From: Sulfurisphaera javensis
GTDB taxonomy: Archaea > Thermoproteota > Thermoprotei_A > Sulfolobales > Sulfolobaceae
Direction: 5' to 3'
DNA length: 64,000 bases
NCBI RefSeq assembly: GCF_041154675.1
Contig: NZ_AP031322.1
Location: 930,001-994,000, forward strand
Shown here: one piece after another, positions 25,125-34,659 of the stretch
Layout of the letters: each line of letters starts with the position of its first letter
Numbering within the stretch: the first letter of the stretch is position 1
Notes under the pieces: model-generated
What the model was told of the DNA's origin: nothing
Database searches by the model: none
What the model saw: only the letters and a program-made list of their open reading frames with translations
Made by a program: the position numbers and the translations under genes

Positions 25125-26723
25125 ATGATAAAAATGAATAAAATAATTTTAGTTTCTATAATAGCAATTTTAATAATAATTTCAGGTATAAGTGGATATT
25201 TAATAGCCTTACAAAAAAGTCATGGTACTCAGATAGCTACAGTCACTACAACCTCTACAGTAACACAAACTATTACATCTCAACAAGTAATTTCACCACT
25301 AGTAGATCCAGCTAACTTAGGAAATGGTGAAGACTATTTAATAAATCCAGTCTTCCCAGATCACACAATTGCTTCACAATATGCCTATGTTACTCCAGGT
25401 GAAGGTTTAGTTTTTATTGGTAATCCTTACCTTTCTGGAAATGGATATCTAGCTGGAGCCAAAGGGGCTGCTGTAGTAGCATCAATGCTTGCTTACCAAC
25501 CATTAACAGTTTACAATTACTATCTTTACATTAATTCTCCATCATGCATTAATGTTCCCGGAGCGGTAAAAACTGACTCAGCTACAGTAATGTATTTAGC
25601 TTCAATGTTAAATCAACAATCTTCATTAGATAAATCCCTTTACTTCTTAGGCGATGTAGGTCTTGAAGGTTATATGTATTCTACTGGTGTAGTATATCAA
25701 AGAATTGTACAGTTATATCAAGGAGGAATTTACTATCTAGTTGTTCCACAAATGATGGCTTTAGCTGAAGGACAAAACTATCAAATGGCCTTACAATTTG
25801 CTAAAGAACATAATGAAGTCCTTTATACAGTTTCATCAATACCACAAATATATCAAATAGTTACTGGAACTAGTTTACCTCAACCCAAAGGTTACATAGA
25901 TTTTCCAATTAACTTTTCTGTTGGTTACTATTACTTAGCTAAAGTTTATGAGGAACTATACAACGAAAGCACAAATACCACTGCAAAACAAATGGCTAGC
26001 CAATATTGGAGTGAAGCTGAAAAGTTAGCAGAAGAAGGAAATTATACAGCATTTTACTTCTTACCTAATCCTGCTGTATCAGCAATTGAAATATTATATC
26101 AACCAAGCTATAACTTACAGTCTGAAATACAACTTGCTATTCAGGATGCAAGTAATTTAACTAACTTATGGAAAATAGAAACTGCGTCTGAGGCAGCTTA
26201 CTTAAGTCAAGGTAATATATCTGAAAAAATATTGGCAAATGCTTGGGCTGCATTAAGCATTTCCATTAACGCTGGTCCTTCAATAAGTCCTTATGGCTTT
26301 TACCAAGGGTTATATAATGAGTTCTTAGTAGATTTATATGCTGCTGAATATCTAGATTCAGTTACCAACTCTCACTATGGAAACATTACATTATTACTAC
26401 AAGTTTATAGAAATCCTAACGTAATATATGATTTTGGATTCTTTGCAAATTACTATGCACAACTAGCAATACAGTTTAGGAATTATTTCTTAAAACAGTT
26501 AAATTCTACTGATGAACAATTAGTATTAAATTCCATTTATTCTTATATGGCTAATGAAACACAAATACTTGAAGACGCTGCTGCATATTATGATGGACCA
26601 TCAGTTGTAGGATACTTAATGATGGAGTATGGTTTACAGACACACAATTTAAATCTATTATATTATTCTATGCCATTTGATAGATTTGTTATGAATACAG
26701 AGGAATTAAATTGGTATATTTAA
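25125..26723 (+). CDS. surface-anchored protein with Thr/Ser-rich linker, unknown
   Basis: 532 residues. An N-terminal membrane helix ([20 protein letters not shown]) is followed by a Thr-rich linker ([17 protein letters not shown]), typical of Sulfolobales extracellular proteins, and a large outside domain rich in Tyr, Gln and Asn with N-glycosylation sequons. The domain is probably mostly helical ([20 protein letters not shown] and similar) and may be built of helical repeats. No catalytic motif recognised. A TATA-like GTATATAAGTTTA lies 24-30 bases upstream; ATG 25125 or ATG 25134 may be used. Confidence 0.7.
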   Translation: MIKMNKIILVSIIAILIIISGISGYLIALQKSHGTQIATVTTTSTVTQTITSQQVISPLVDPANLGNGEDYLINPVFPDHTIASQYAYVTPGEGLVFIGNPYLSGNGYLAGAKGAAVVASMLAYQPLTVYNYYLYINSPSCINVPGAVKTDSATVMYLASMLNQQSSLDKSLYFLGDVGLEGYMYSTGVVYQRIVQLYQGGIYYLVVPQMMALAEGQNYQMALQFAKEHNEVLYTVSSIPQIYQIVTGTSLPQPKGYIDFPINFSVGYYYLAKVYEELYNESTNTTAKQMASQYWSEAEKLAEEGNYTAFYFLPNPAVSAIEILYQPSYNLQSEIQLAIQDASNLTNLWKIETASEAAYLSQGNISEKILANAWAALSISINAGPSISPYGFYQGLYNEFLVDLYAAEYLDSVTNSHYGNITLLLQVYRNPNVIYDFGFFANYYAQLAIQFRNYFLKQLNSTDEQLVLNSIYSYMANETQILEDAAAYYDGPSVVGYLMMEYGLQTHNLNLLYYSMPFDRFVMNTEELNWYI

Positions 26724-28078
26724 TCTACACAACAACTTATTTTTTCCACATTTCTATAGAAAGCCATACTTACTATTTTTAAGCTTTCACTCATTGTAGG
26801 AAAAACGTGAACTGTATCAATTATATCATCAATTGTAGCTCTCATTTTTATTGCTAAAGCGGCTTCATTAATAACTTCAGCAGCATATTTTCCAAACATT
26901 TGAACTCCTAAGATTTTCTTAGTTTCTTTTTCTATGTTCATTTTGATTAATCCTTCTTCTTCTCTCAATATTCTAGCTTTAGAAACATTTTTCATCTTTA
27001 CAGTTCTTGAGTCGACGTTAATTTTCTGTGACAAAGCCTCTTGATAAGTAAATCCAACTCTAGCCACATTGGGTTCAATAAATATAGCTTGAGGAATACT
27101 TAATTTATCAATCTTTTTATGCGATCCTAAAATTGCATTTTCAGTTGCTATTGCCCCTTCTTTTCCGGCTAAAGCTTCAAGCATTAAATCACCTATTACG
27201 TCACCAGCTGCATATACATTAGAATTTGTAGTTTGTAGTTCCTCATTCACTAAAATTCCGCCCTTATCATTTAATTTAACTCCAGCAACTTCTAAGTTAA
27301 GATCAACATTAGGTTTTCTACCAGTTGCTAAAAGTATCTCATCTACTTCAACTTCTCCCTTATCAGTTATTATTAGTTTTCCTTCATTACTTTTCTTTAT
27401 TTCTTTTATCTGTATATCTGTTGCAATGTAAATTCCTTCATTTTCAAGATATCTAGTTACAGCTAAAGATATTTCTGGCTCCCAATCCGGTAATATTCTT
27501 TTGCTTCTTTGTAAAATTATTACATCTACTCCCAATCTCTTATACATTTGTGCAAACTCTAAAGCTTGAGCCCTACCACCTATAATGGCTAATGAACTTA
27601 CTTTCCTATTCGGAGATAAAGCTTCTACATTAGTCCAATATCCGTTTTCTTTCAAACCTTTAATATCTGGTATGTAAGGAGAAGAGCCAGTTGCAACAAT
27701 AAATTTATCTCCTTCTATTACTCTACTGTTAACTTTCACAGCTTTAGGAGAAATAAAATAAGCTTTACCCTCAATATATTCAACGTCATAAGAAGATAAC
27801 ACGTCTTCATATTTTTCTCTCTTTAGAGAATTTACAATTTCCTCTTTATCCTTAAAAGCTTCTTCAAAATCTGGAAAAACTTGCTTTCCTAAAGTTTTAG
27901 TAGTGTAGTAATATAATTCTCCTATTCTCAATAGTCTTTTTGAAGGGACGCATCCAACATTGACACAAGTACCTCCAATAGTACCATAACCTATCATTAT
28001 AGGCTTTACTCCTAATTCATTAGCTCTTATGAGAGAAGAAAAAGCTGCTGCTCCATTACCTATTATAACTAATTTCAT
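26720..28078 (-). CDS. merA: mercuric reductase
   Basis: 452 residues of the disulfide oxidoreductase family without the N-terminal metal-binding domain. FAD motif [13 protein letters not shown], redox pair [13 protein letters not shown] (C38, C43), NAD motif around [14 protein letters not shown], and FAD segment [10 protein letters not shown]. The C-terminus ends [13 protein letters not shown]; the paired C449-C450 is the hallmark that separates mercuric reductase from other relatives. Reduces Hg(II) to volatile Hg(0) with NADPH. merH is immediately upstream on the same strand, and a repressor gene diverges beyond it. Confidence 0.93.
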   Translation of the reverse strand: MKLVIIGNGAAAFSSLIRANELGVKPIMIGYGTIGGTCVNVGCVPSKRLLRIGELYYYTTKTLGKQVFPDFEEAFKDKEEIVNSLKREKYEDVLSSYDVEYIEGKAYFISPKAVKVNSRVIEGDKFIVATGSSPYIPDIKGLKENGYWTNVEALSPNRKVSSLAIIGGRAQALEFAQMYKRLGVDVIILQRSKRILPDWEPEISLAVTRYLENEGIYIATDIQIKEIKKSNEGKLIITDKGEVEVDEILLATGRKPNVDLNLEVAGVKLNDKGGILVNEELQTTNSNVYAAGDVIGDLMLEALAGKEGAIATENAILGSHKKIDKLSIPQAIFIEPNVARVGFTYQEALSQKINVDSRTVKMKNVSKARILREEEGLIKMNIEKETKKILGVQMFGKYAAEVINEAALAIKMRATIDDIIDTVHVFPTMSESLKIVSMAFYRNVEKISCCVD

Positions 28079-28088
28079 TTTTACTCAC

Positions 28089-28253
28089 TTAGTAACAAGC
28101 AGAATGTCCTTTTCTTTCATATGCATCTGCACAGTGAGAACAACAGAAATGATGTTCCTTTCCATCTATTACTCTAACATATATATTATCCTCTGTGAGT
28201 TCTGCTCCACAATATTCACACCTTAACTCTGTTAAATTCATTCTTAATTTCAT
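28089..28253 (-). CDS. merH: MerH, small TRASH-domain metal-binding protein
   Basis: 54 residues, MKLRMNLTELRCEYCGAELT continuing with DGKEHHFCCSHCADAYERK and ending GHSACY. The CxxC...FCCSHC pattern is the TRASH zinc-ribbon-like motif of metal-trafficking proteins, and MerH precedes MerA in the Sulfolobus mer operon, where it helps mercury handling and signalling. Stop TAA 28091-28089 is ten bases before merA, so the two form an operon. An in-frame ATG at 28241 is an alternative start. Confidence 0.9.
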   Translation of the reverse strand: MKLRMNLTELRCEYCGAELTEDNIYVRVIDGKEHHFCCSHCADAYERKGHSACY

Positions 28254-28298
28254 TTTTGGTCATATTTTCTTATTCTTTTTTCCTATTTAAATTTTTCA

Positions 28299-28316
28299 TA
28301 TGAACATTTGTTCATA
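28299..28316. promoter_or_regulatory. palindromic operator between merH and merR
   Basis: TATGAACATTTGTTCATA has seven-base perfect arms around ATTT. It lies just upstream of the merH TATA (TTTAAAT at 28285-28293, minus strand) and just before the merR TATA (ATATTTAAAAG, 28322-28332), so a bound repressor could affect both promoters. The merR GTG at 28352 is about 25 bases past its TATA. Confidence 0.65.
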
Positions 28317-28351
28317 GAAAGATATTTAAAAGAAATTTCCATATTTAAATC

Positions 28352-28702
28352 GTGGAAGCATTATTAACTGAATTGGAAATGTTCTTTTCAGCACTATCAG
28401 ATAGAACAAGACTAAGCATAACGTTACTATTAATGGATAAAGGAGAGATGACAGTAGACGAAATAACTAAACAGCTAAGAAAATCTCAGTCATTAATTTC
28501 ACATCACTTATCTTGTTTGAGAAATTGTGGAGTAGTAAAAGTTAGGAAAGATGGAAAATATTCCTATTATTCTATATATGATGAAAATGTTAGAAAGTTA
28601 ATAACTATTGCAATAAATATTGTTAAAGAACATAGTCAGTCAATCTTAGGTTGTGAAGTGCTAGCTGAAGAAAAAGGAATTAAAGTAAGTGAGCAGAAGT
28701 AA
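28352..28702 (+). CDS. merR: ArsR-family mercury-responsive repressor
   Basis: 116 residues starting at GTG, with an ArsR-type winged helix: LSDRTRLSITLLLMDKGEMT, recognition helix KSQSLISHHLSCLRNCGVV and wing KVRKDGKYSYYSI. Cys55 and Cys59 in the recognition-helix region and Cys101 near the C-terminus (ILGCEVL) are good mercury ligands. It faces merH-merA across a palindrome. The Sulfolobus mer regulator called MerR is likewise of ArsR type, not bacterial MerR type. Confidence 0.87.
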   Translation: MEALLTELEMFFSALSDRTRLSITLLLMDKGEMTVDEITKQLRKSQSLISHHLSCLRNCGVVKVRKDGKYSYYSIYDENVRKLITIAINIVKEHSQSILGCEVLAEEKGIKVSEQK

Positions 28703-28748
28703 TTTTCTTTTGAAGAATTTTATAAGCATTCTAGTCTTCAATATACTT

Positions 28749-29204
28749 ATGGAAAAACTTATTGTTATTCCAATATTACTTATCTTAGTTTTATTATCTC
28801 TAATCTCCTTAAGTTATTTTTACCCTTACATAGTTGGTATTTCAGTAAAGTTAACTAACGAGAAGTTCTATTATGACTTAGTATGTTTTACATTAGTTGT
28901 AAACGTGAAAAAGCCTTTTGATTGTTATTACCTTATAAATATCACTGGAATAAAAATCTTGAATTTCACTTATAATATATCTAATTCATTCTATATTTAT
29001 AGTACGCATATAAGTAAAAATATAAGTTTTAATATCCCTAATAATATAGCGAATTTAATATCTAATGAAACTTATGTTAACATGACCTTAGAAATAAAAG
29101 TTACTATAATAAGTAGTATAAATACAAAAGTAGTTAGACATTACCAAATACAAGGTAACTTTACAAATACATATTTAGAATATTTAAGAGAAGCTTATTT
29201 ATAA
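28749..29204 (+). CDS. membrane-anchored extracellular protein, unknown
   Basis: 151 residues from ATG 28749: one N-terminal helix (IVIPILLILVLLSLISLSYF) then about 120 beta-rich residues with many N-x-S/T sequons, probably outside the cell. The frame is open further upstream, but TTTATAAG (28718-28725) is 28 bases before this ATG, supporting a leaderless start here. No family recognised. It runs convergently into the zinc-ribbon gene. Confidence 0.65.
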   Translation: MEKLIVIPILLILVLLSLISLSYFYPYIVGISVKLTNEKFYYDLVCFTLVVNVKKPFDCYYLINITGIKILNFTYNISNSFYIYSTHISKNISFNIPNNIANLISNETYVNMTLEIKVTIISSINTKVVRHYQIQGNFTNTYLEYLREAYL

Positions 29205-29205
29205 A

Positions 29206-30162
29206 TTAACTTTGTTGAGCTTGTGCTTGCTGTAAATTATATCCACAATTCGAGCAGAATTTTGCTCCAGCAGAGTTTACATAACCGCATTTTGGACACT
29301 TTATTGGAGTTAAAGGAGCTCCACAATTTGGACAGAATTTGGCATTGCTATCAACTTCTTCACCACATTTCCAACACTTTATTTTCTTTATAGCTTGTTG
29401 CTGAGTAGATATTTGTTGCGGAGTTGTCTGTGGTGAATACTGTTGAGTTATAGGTTGTTGCTGTGGATAAGTAGAAGATTGTGGTGGATATGGAGCAGGC
29501 TGGGAGGGATAAGGTTGTGGATACATGCCAGGTTGTTGAGGATACATTCCGGGCTGTTGAGGATACATGCCAGGTTGATATAAAGGAGGTGCACTCATTA
29601 ACGCCATCATAGCTATATTAATTAATTGTTGCTCATTAGCGTAATCTTTATATAAATTATATGCATCGTAAGCAGTTACTCCTCCTCCTAAAAGTTCAGC
29701 TAACTTACTGTGTAAAATATCGTCACCTACTAAAACAGTGCCTCCAGCAGCAGCACCCAAGGTTAATAAATCTTGCATTAAATTTGCAATTCCAGTTTCA
29801 ATAACTGCCACCCATTGGCCTCCCATATTACCTTCACATATCCTTATAGTATAACTTACATTCTTATCGGTTAACATACCTAAAAGACTATTATGTTGAG
29901 CTTGAATAACTGCCATATTTTGACCTACGAAAGGGAAAACGTTAAAACCTTGCCCCATCAAGTACATTTGAACTTGCTGGACTACGTACTGAAGATTTAC
30001 TGGATACTGCAATGGTACCATCTGTTGCTGCCCACCTAAACCCATACTTTGTTCGCACATGAACATTGCCATTGGATTATTAGAAGGTGGACCTCCATAA
30101 GGTTGTGGATATCCCCCTTGTGGAGGGTATCCTCCACCATATCCATAAGGATTGTAAGCCAT
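29206..30162 (-). CDS. Gly/Pro/Gln-rich protein with C-terminal double zinc ribbon
   Basis: 318 residues in four parts: a Tyr/Gly/Pro-rich head (GGGYPPQGGYPQPYGG); a globular domain about 50-190 with VQMYLMGQGFNVF and a Gly-rich helix region; a Pro/Gln linker with three near copies of QQPGMYP; and two zinc ribbons, CWKCGEE...FCPNCG and CPKCGYV...FCSNCG. The low-complexity segments look disordered and may drive self-association. Alone on its strand. Role unknown; double zinc ribbons usually mediate protein or nucleic-acid contacts. Confidence 0.75.
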   Translation of the reverse strand: MAYNPYGYGGGYPPQGGYPQPYGGPPSNNPMAMFMCEQSMGLGGQQQMVPLQYPVNLQYVVQQVQMYLMGQGFNVFPFVGQNMAVIQAQHNSLLGMLTDKNVSYTIRICEGNMGGQWVAVIETGIANLMQDLLTLGAAAGGTVLVGDDILHSKLAELLGGGVTAYDAYNLYKDYANEQQLINIAMMALMSAPPLYQPGMYPQQPGMYPQQPGMYPQPYPSQPAPYPPQSSTYPQQQPITQQYSPQTTPQQISTQQQAIKKIKCWKCGEEVDSNAKFCPNCGAPLTPIKCPKCGYVNSAGAKFCSNCGYNLQQAQAQQS

Positions 30163-30291
30163 TAATTACTATTATCATTACGCTTACTTATATATTTTGT
30201 TAATTCTTTTTTACTCAGATTTCATTTAAAGAACACAAAGAATATTTTTATTGCCATATAATCTTAAAAATAACTAACAGGATGTAATATT

Positions 30292-30558
30292 ATGGAATGG
30301 AAATTTAAGAACACAAATAAATTAAATGCAAATTCAGAAAAAACTTGTACAGTAGATGAAGCAATTAAAATACTTAAAAATAAGTATAATATTGATATAG
30401 ATTTGTTAACTAGCATAACTAGTGATGTTTTAATCAAATACTTGACTGAGCATAAAATTGGAATTGAGGAAATAAAAAAGAAATACTCAAACATAAGCGA
30501 AATAGAAAATATTATAAATGATATATTAAAGGTTGATGAGGAGAAAAACAAATTATGA
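30292..30558 (+). CDS. small charged helical protein, unknown
   Basis: 88 residues rich in Lys, Ile, Asn and Glu, mostly helical, with a TVDEAIKILKNKYNIDI segment. It overlaps the dehydrogenase start by four bases (ATGA), so the pair is translationally coupled. A TATA-like AATCTTAAAAATAAC lies about 30 bases upstream. No family recognised; possibly an accessory of the next enzyme. Confidence 0.6.
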   Translation: MEWKFKNTNKLNANSEKTCTVDEAIKILKNKYNIDIDLLTSITSDVLIKYLTEHKIGIEEIKKKYSNISEIENIINDILKVDEEKNKL

Positions 30559-31493
30559 AAATAAAAGTAACTGATTTAAGAGATTTACTACTTGAGATCT
30601 TAGAGAAAAGAAACATAGAAGGAAAAGAAATTATAACAAATCACTTTATTGAAGCAGAACTAAGAGGGCACTCTTCTCATGGAATTCAAAGAATAATCCC
30701 ACTCATAAAAGGAGTGGAACTAGGAACTATTAAGAGTAAGCTAGATTACGAGGTTCTAATAAGGAGAGATAATCAAATACTTATTGATGCTAAACATAGC
30801 ATAGGCATTGTACTTTGGGACAAACTAATAGATGAGTTCATTGCTAATGTAATAGCAGTAAAAAATGCCTCTCACATTGGCTTTTTAGGATATTATACTA
30901 GGAAAGTTGCTAGAAAAGGAAGAATTGGAATTATGTTTGGTAATGCCGAACCAGCAGTAGTCATGCCAGGCACAAGCAAGAAAATACTTTCAACAACACC
31001 TCTAAGCATTTCAATACCAACAAATCCTCCAATAGTCTTAGATATGGCATTAGCGTCAACTGCTAGAGGTAAGATAATCGAGGCGTTAAGGAAAGGAGAA
31101 AAAATACCATATGGTGTCGCTGTAAACGAAAAAGGAGAAATAACTACTGATCCTAACGAAGCATTAAAAGGTGGAATTCTTCCTATAGGCGGTATGAAAG
31201 GCTTCTTCCTTATGTTAACTTTAGAACTTTTAACTTCATTCTTAACTGGTTCTGCTGTGGGACCAGAGGTTAGAGGAGTACTAAATACTGAAAATCCTCC
31301 TAATAAAGGAGAAGTTTTAATTACACTAGATCCTTTAGCTTCAGATACTCACGGAGTTGAAATATTCAAAGGTTTCACAGACTTACCAGGCTGGCATAGT
31401 GAAAAAATGAGTACAAGGGAATATCTAGATATAGATGATATTTTATATAGACAATTAGAAGAACTTAATAGAAAAGTTCCGTATTTTCGCTAA
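30555..31493 (+). CDS. Ldh2-family malate/L-lactate-type dehydrogenase
   Basis: 312 residues of the Ldh2/YlbC/YbiC group, unrelated to classical Rossmann malate dehydrogenases. Landmarks: RGHSSHGIQRIIP with His39/His42, KNASHIGFLGYYTRKVA, FGNAEPAVVMPG, LDMALASTARGKI and GILPIGGMKGFFL. These NAD(P)-dependent enzymes reduce 2-oxo acids such as pyruvate, oxaloacetate or sulfopyruvate. Substrate is uncertain. Coupled to the small gene before it. Confidence 0.88.
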   Translation: MKIKVTDLRDLLLEILEKRNIEGKEIITNHFIEAELRGHSSHGIQRIIPLIKGVELGTIKSKLDYEVLIRRDNQILIDAKHSIGIVLWDKLIDEFIANVIAVKNASHIGFLGYYTRKVARKGRIGIMFGNAEPAVVMPGTSKKILSTTPLSISIPTNPPIVLDMALASTARGKIIEALRKGEKIPYGVAVNEKGEITTDPNEALKGGILPIGGMKGFFLMLTLELLTSFLTGSAVGPEVRGVLNTENPPNKGEVLITLDPLASDTHGVEIFKGFTDLPGWHSEKMSTREYLDIDDILYRQLEELNRKVPYFR

Positions 31494-31503
31494 GTTTATA
31501 TTT

Positions 31504-32292
31504 ATGAAAGGATTTACTAATGTTATGAAAAGAATTTTTATCATATTAATTATAGTCTTAGCAATACTAGTGGCAGGAATAGTATCATATGCATATTTCA
31601 ATGTTTATTTGCCTAGGGAGTATCAACAAGAAGCGGTAAACTACTATAACCAGCAGTTAGAATATTATGGTTACTACGGTGGAGGAGGAATGATGGGAAG
31701 TGGTATGATGGGTCAAGGAGGAATGTATCATATGATGGGATATTATGGAGGATATACTGTAATGTATGAACAAACAATACCAATAAATGAAGCGATATCT
31801 ATGATGAAAAATGTTCCAAATTATGTCAAAGTTTTTCCTGAAAATGATACGCTAGTTTTTAATTCAACGGACATTACACTAGTAGTATTATCAATGGGCC
31901 ATGGAAGAGCTATAAACTTAACTGATTATGTTCCGCCTTCCTTTGCTCATGCTCAAGATAATGTCTTCGTAATTTACGGTTTAATTAATCCTACGATCAT
32001 AATACCACAAGGAGCAGTTGTACATATAATACTAATTAATTTGGATGCCGGAGATTATCATAATATTGCAATTACTCCGGTTCCTCCACCTTATCCTTAT
32101 TACGTTATGATGTATATTAAAATGAATATTTTAGGAATGGCTCCTATGTTACCACCAGCTAATTATAATTCTGGACAAGCATACACATTCAGTTTTACCA
32201 CAACTTTTAGCCAAACTGGAACTTATTATTATTTATGCGAATATCCTGGACACGCAGAAATGGGAATGTATGGAGAAATAATAGTGAGATAA
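31504..32292 (+). CDS. membrane-anchored blue-copper (cupredoxin) protein
   Basis: 262 residues (or 255 from ATG 31525). N-terminal helix RIFIILIIVLAILVAGIV, then a Gly/Tyr/Met-rich stretch (GGGGMMGSGMMGQGGM), a small domain, and a C-terminal cupredoxin. Type-1 copper ligands are all visible: His in GDYHNIAIT, and Cys, His and Met in YLCEYPGHAEMGMYG. Sulfolobales use such proteins (sulfocyanins) as electron carriers to terminal oxidases; this one has a longer front domain than sulfocyanin. The next gene, starting one base after the stop, shares the Met/Gly/Tyr motif. Confidence 0.85.
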   Translation: MKGFTNVMKRIFIILIIVLAILVAGIVSYAYFNVYLPREYQQEAVNYYNQQLEYYGYYGGGGMMGSGMMGQGGMYHMMGYYGGYTVMYEQTIPINEAISMMKNVPNYVKVFPENDTLVFNSTDITLVVLSMGHGRAINLTDYVPPSFAHAQDNVFVIYGLINPTIIIPQGAVVHIILINLDAGDYHNIAITPVPPPYPYYVMMYIKMNILGMAPMLPPANYNSGQAYTFSFTTTFSQTGTYYYLCEYPGHAEMGMYGEIIVR

Positions 32293-32293
32293 A

Positions 32294-32632
32294 ATGGAGA
32301 CCTATCAAATTTTAGGATTAATTGGTTCTTTACTATTAATAATAGTTCTAATTATTCCCATTTCATTTTTCTATTATCATTATAGTATGATGGGGTACTA
32401 TGGAGGAATGATGGGATTTGGAATGTTTTATGGAGGGTTCTTTTTCTTATTCTTACCTATTTTAGCTTTTATTCTTGGTATTATAGGTTCTTTAATTTCT
32501 GATAGAACAATTGCTGGCGTACTATTAATTATAGCTTCAATATTTTCCTTAACTGCTATGTTTTTTGGAATAATTCCTTTTATACTTCTCTTAATTGCTG
32601 GTATAATGGCTCTTACATACAAAAAGACTTGA
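32294..32632 (+). CDS. Met-rich small membrane protein, cupredoxin partner
   Basis: 112 residues, about four membrane helices, with YYHYSMMGYYGGMMGFGM in the first loop. This resembles the MMGYYGGY stretch of the preceding cupredoxin. Starts one base after that gene's stop. Met clusters often bind Cu(I), so a copper-delivery or electron-transfer partner is a fair guess. No family name recognised. Confidence 0.65.
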   Translation: METYQILGLIGSLLLIIVLIIPISFFYYHYSMMGYYGGMMGFGMFYGGFFFLFLPILAFILGIIGSLISDRTIAGVLLIIASIFSLTAMFFGIIPFILLLIAGIMALTYKKT

Positions 32633-32640
32633 TTTTTTGT
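32631..32640 (+). terminator. T-tract after the cupredoxin operon
   Basis: GATTTTTTGT overlaps the stop codon of the small membrane gene; T-rich and placed before a convergent carrier gene. Confidence 0.3.
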
Positions 32641-32667
32641 TAATAACTATTTTAATATAAAATTAGG

Positions 32668-34011
<1,344 letters not shown>

Positions 34012-34095
34012 ACTTTTAAATTATTAAGGATAGACAAAAACTTTTTTTAAGGAACTATGATATTATTTTTAAATTTCCTCTAGTAGAAGAGAATA

Positions 34096-34659
34096 TTAAT
34101 GACAGAACGTTAAAACTAAGATAAAAACGCTTAAAATTAGTAAAATTAATATTTCTAAATAATCTAAGTTATACCTAGATAAATTTAGTGGTATATTCTT
34201 GCTAATGCAAAAAATTAATTCTCTTGTTAATAAATTTGATATAAAATATAATATAAAGAATAAATTACTAAAATAAGAGATAATTATGGGATAAATTACA
34301 TTCATATTTAGTATGGAATTTATAAGAGACCACTTAATAACGTTTAAAATTTTTGGTTTTATGCTACTATTATAATGGATAAAATTACCCATTATAAGTT
34401 TCATTCCAATACTCATATATATCATATAAAGTAGTATCAATTCAGAAATTATTGAATGGGAAATTCGAATTAAAACTATTATAAGGATTCCAATAAGATA
34501 ATAAAAAAATGTGATAAAAAAAGGTAATAGGTACGATTCTTTAACTTTTTTGAAAGAAAAAAAGTAATATGAAAAAAGTAAACCTTTATGAGGATTCACA
34601 CCTTCAATTACTCCTAGACTAAGGATAGCAGTAAGAATCAGAGGAAGCATCTCCACCAT
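34096..34659 (-). CDS. membrane protein coupled to selenium-binding protein
   Basis: 187 residues, about five to six helices. N-terminus LILTAILSLGVIEGVNPHKG; the ExxNPHKG turn is reminiscent of small transporter-like proteins, but I cannot name a family. Its first 41 bases overlap the end of the SBP56 gene, so translation is coupled; ATG 34650 is an alternative start. Very AT-rich. Probably works with the neighbouring protein at the membrane. Confidence 0.7.
   Translation of the reverse strand: MVEMLPLILTAILSLGVIEGVNPHKGLLFSYYFFSFKKVKESYLLPFFITFFYYLIGILIIVLIRISHSIISELILLYMIYMSIGMKLIMGNFIHYNSSIKPKILNVIKWSLINSILNMNVIYPIIISYFSNLFFILYFISNLLTRELIFCISKNIPLNLSRYNLDYLEILILLILSVFILVLTFCH

Noticed and set aside
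29500-29600. CRISPR-like or satellite repeat
   Set aside because: The repeats are in-frame QQPGMYP protein repeats within a single gene, without spacers.
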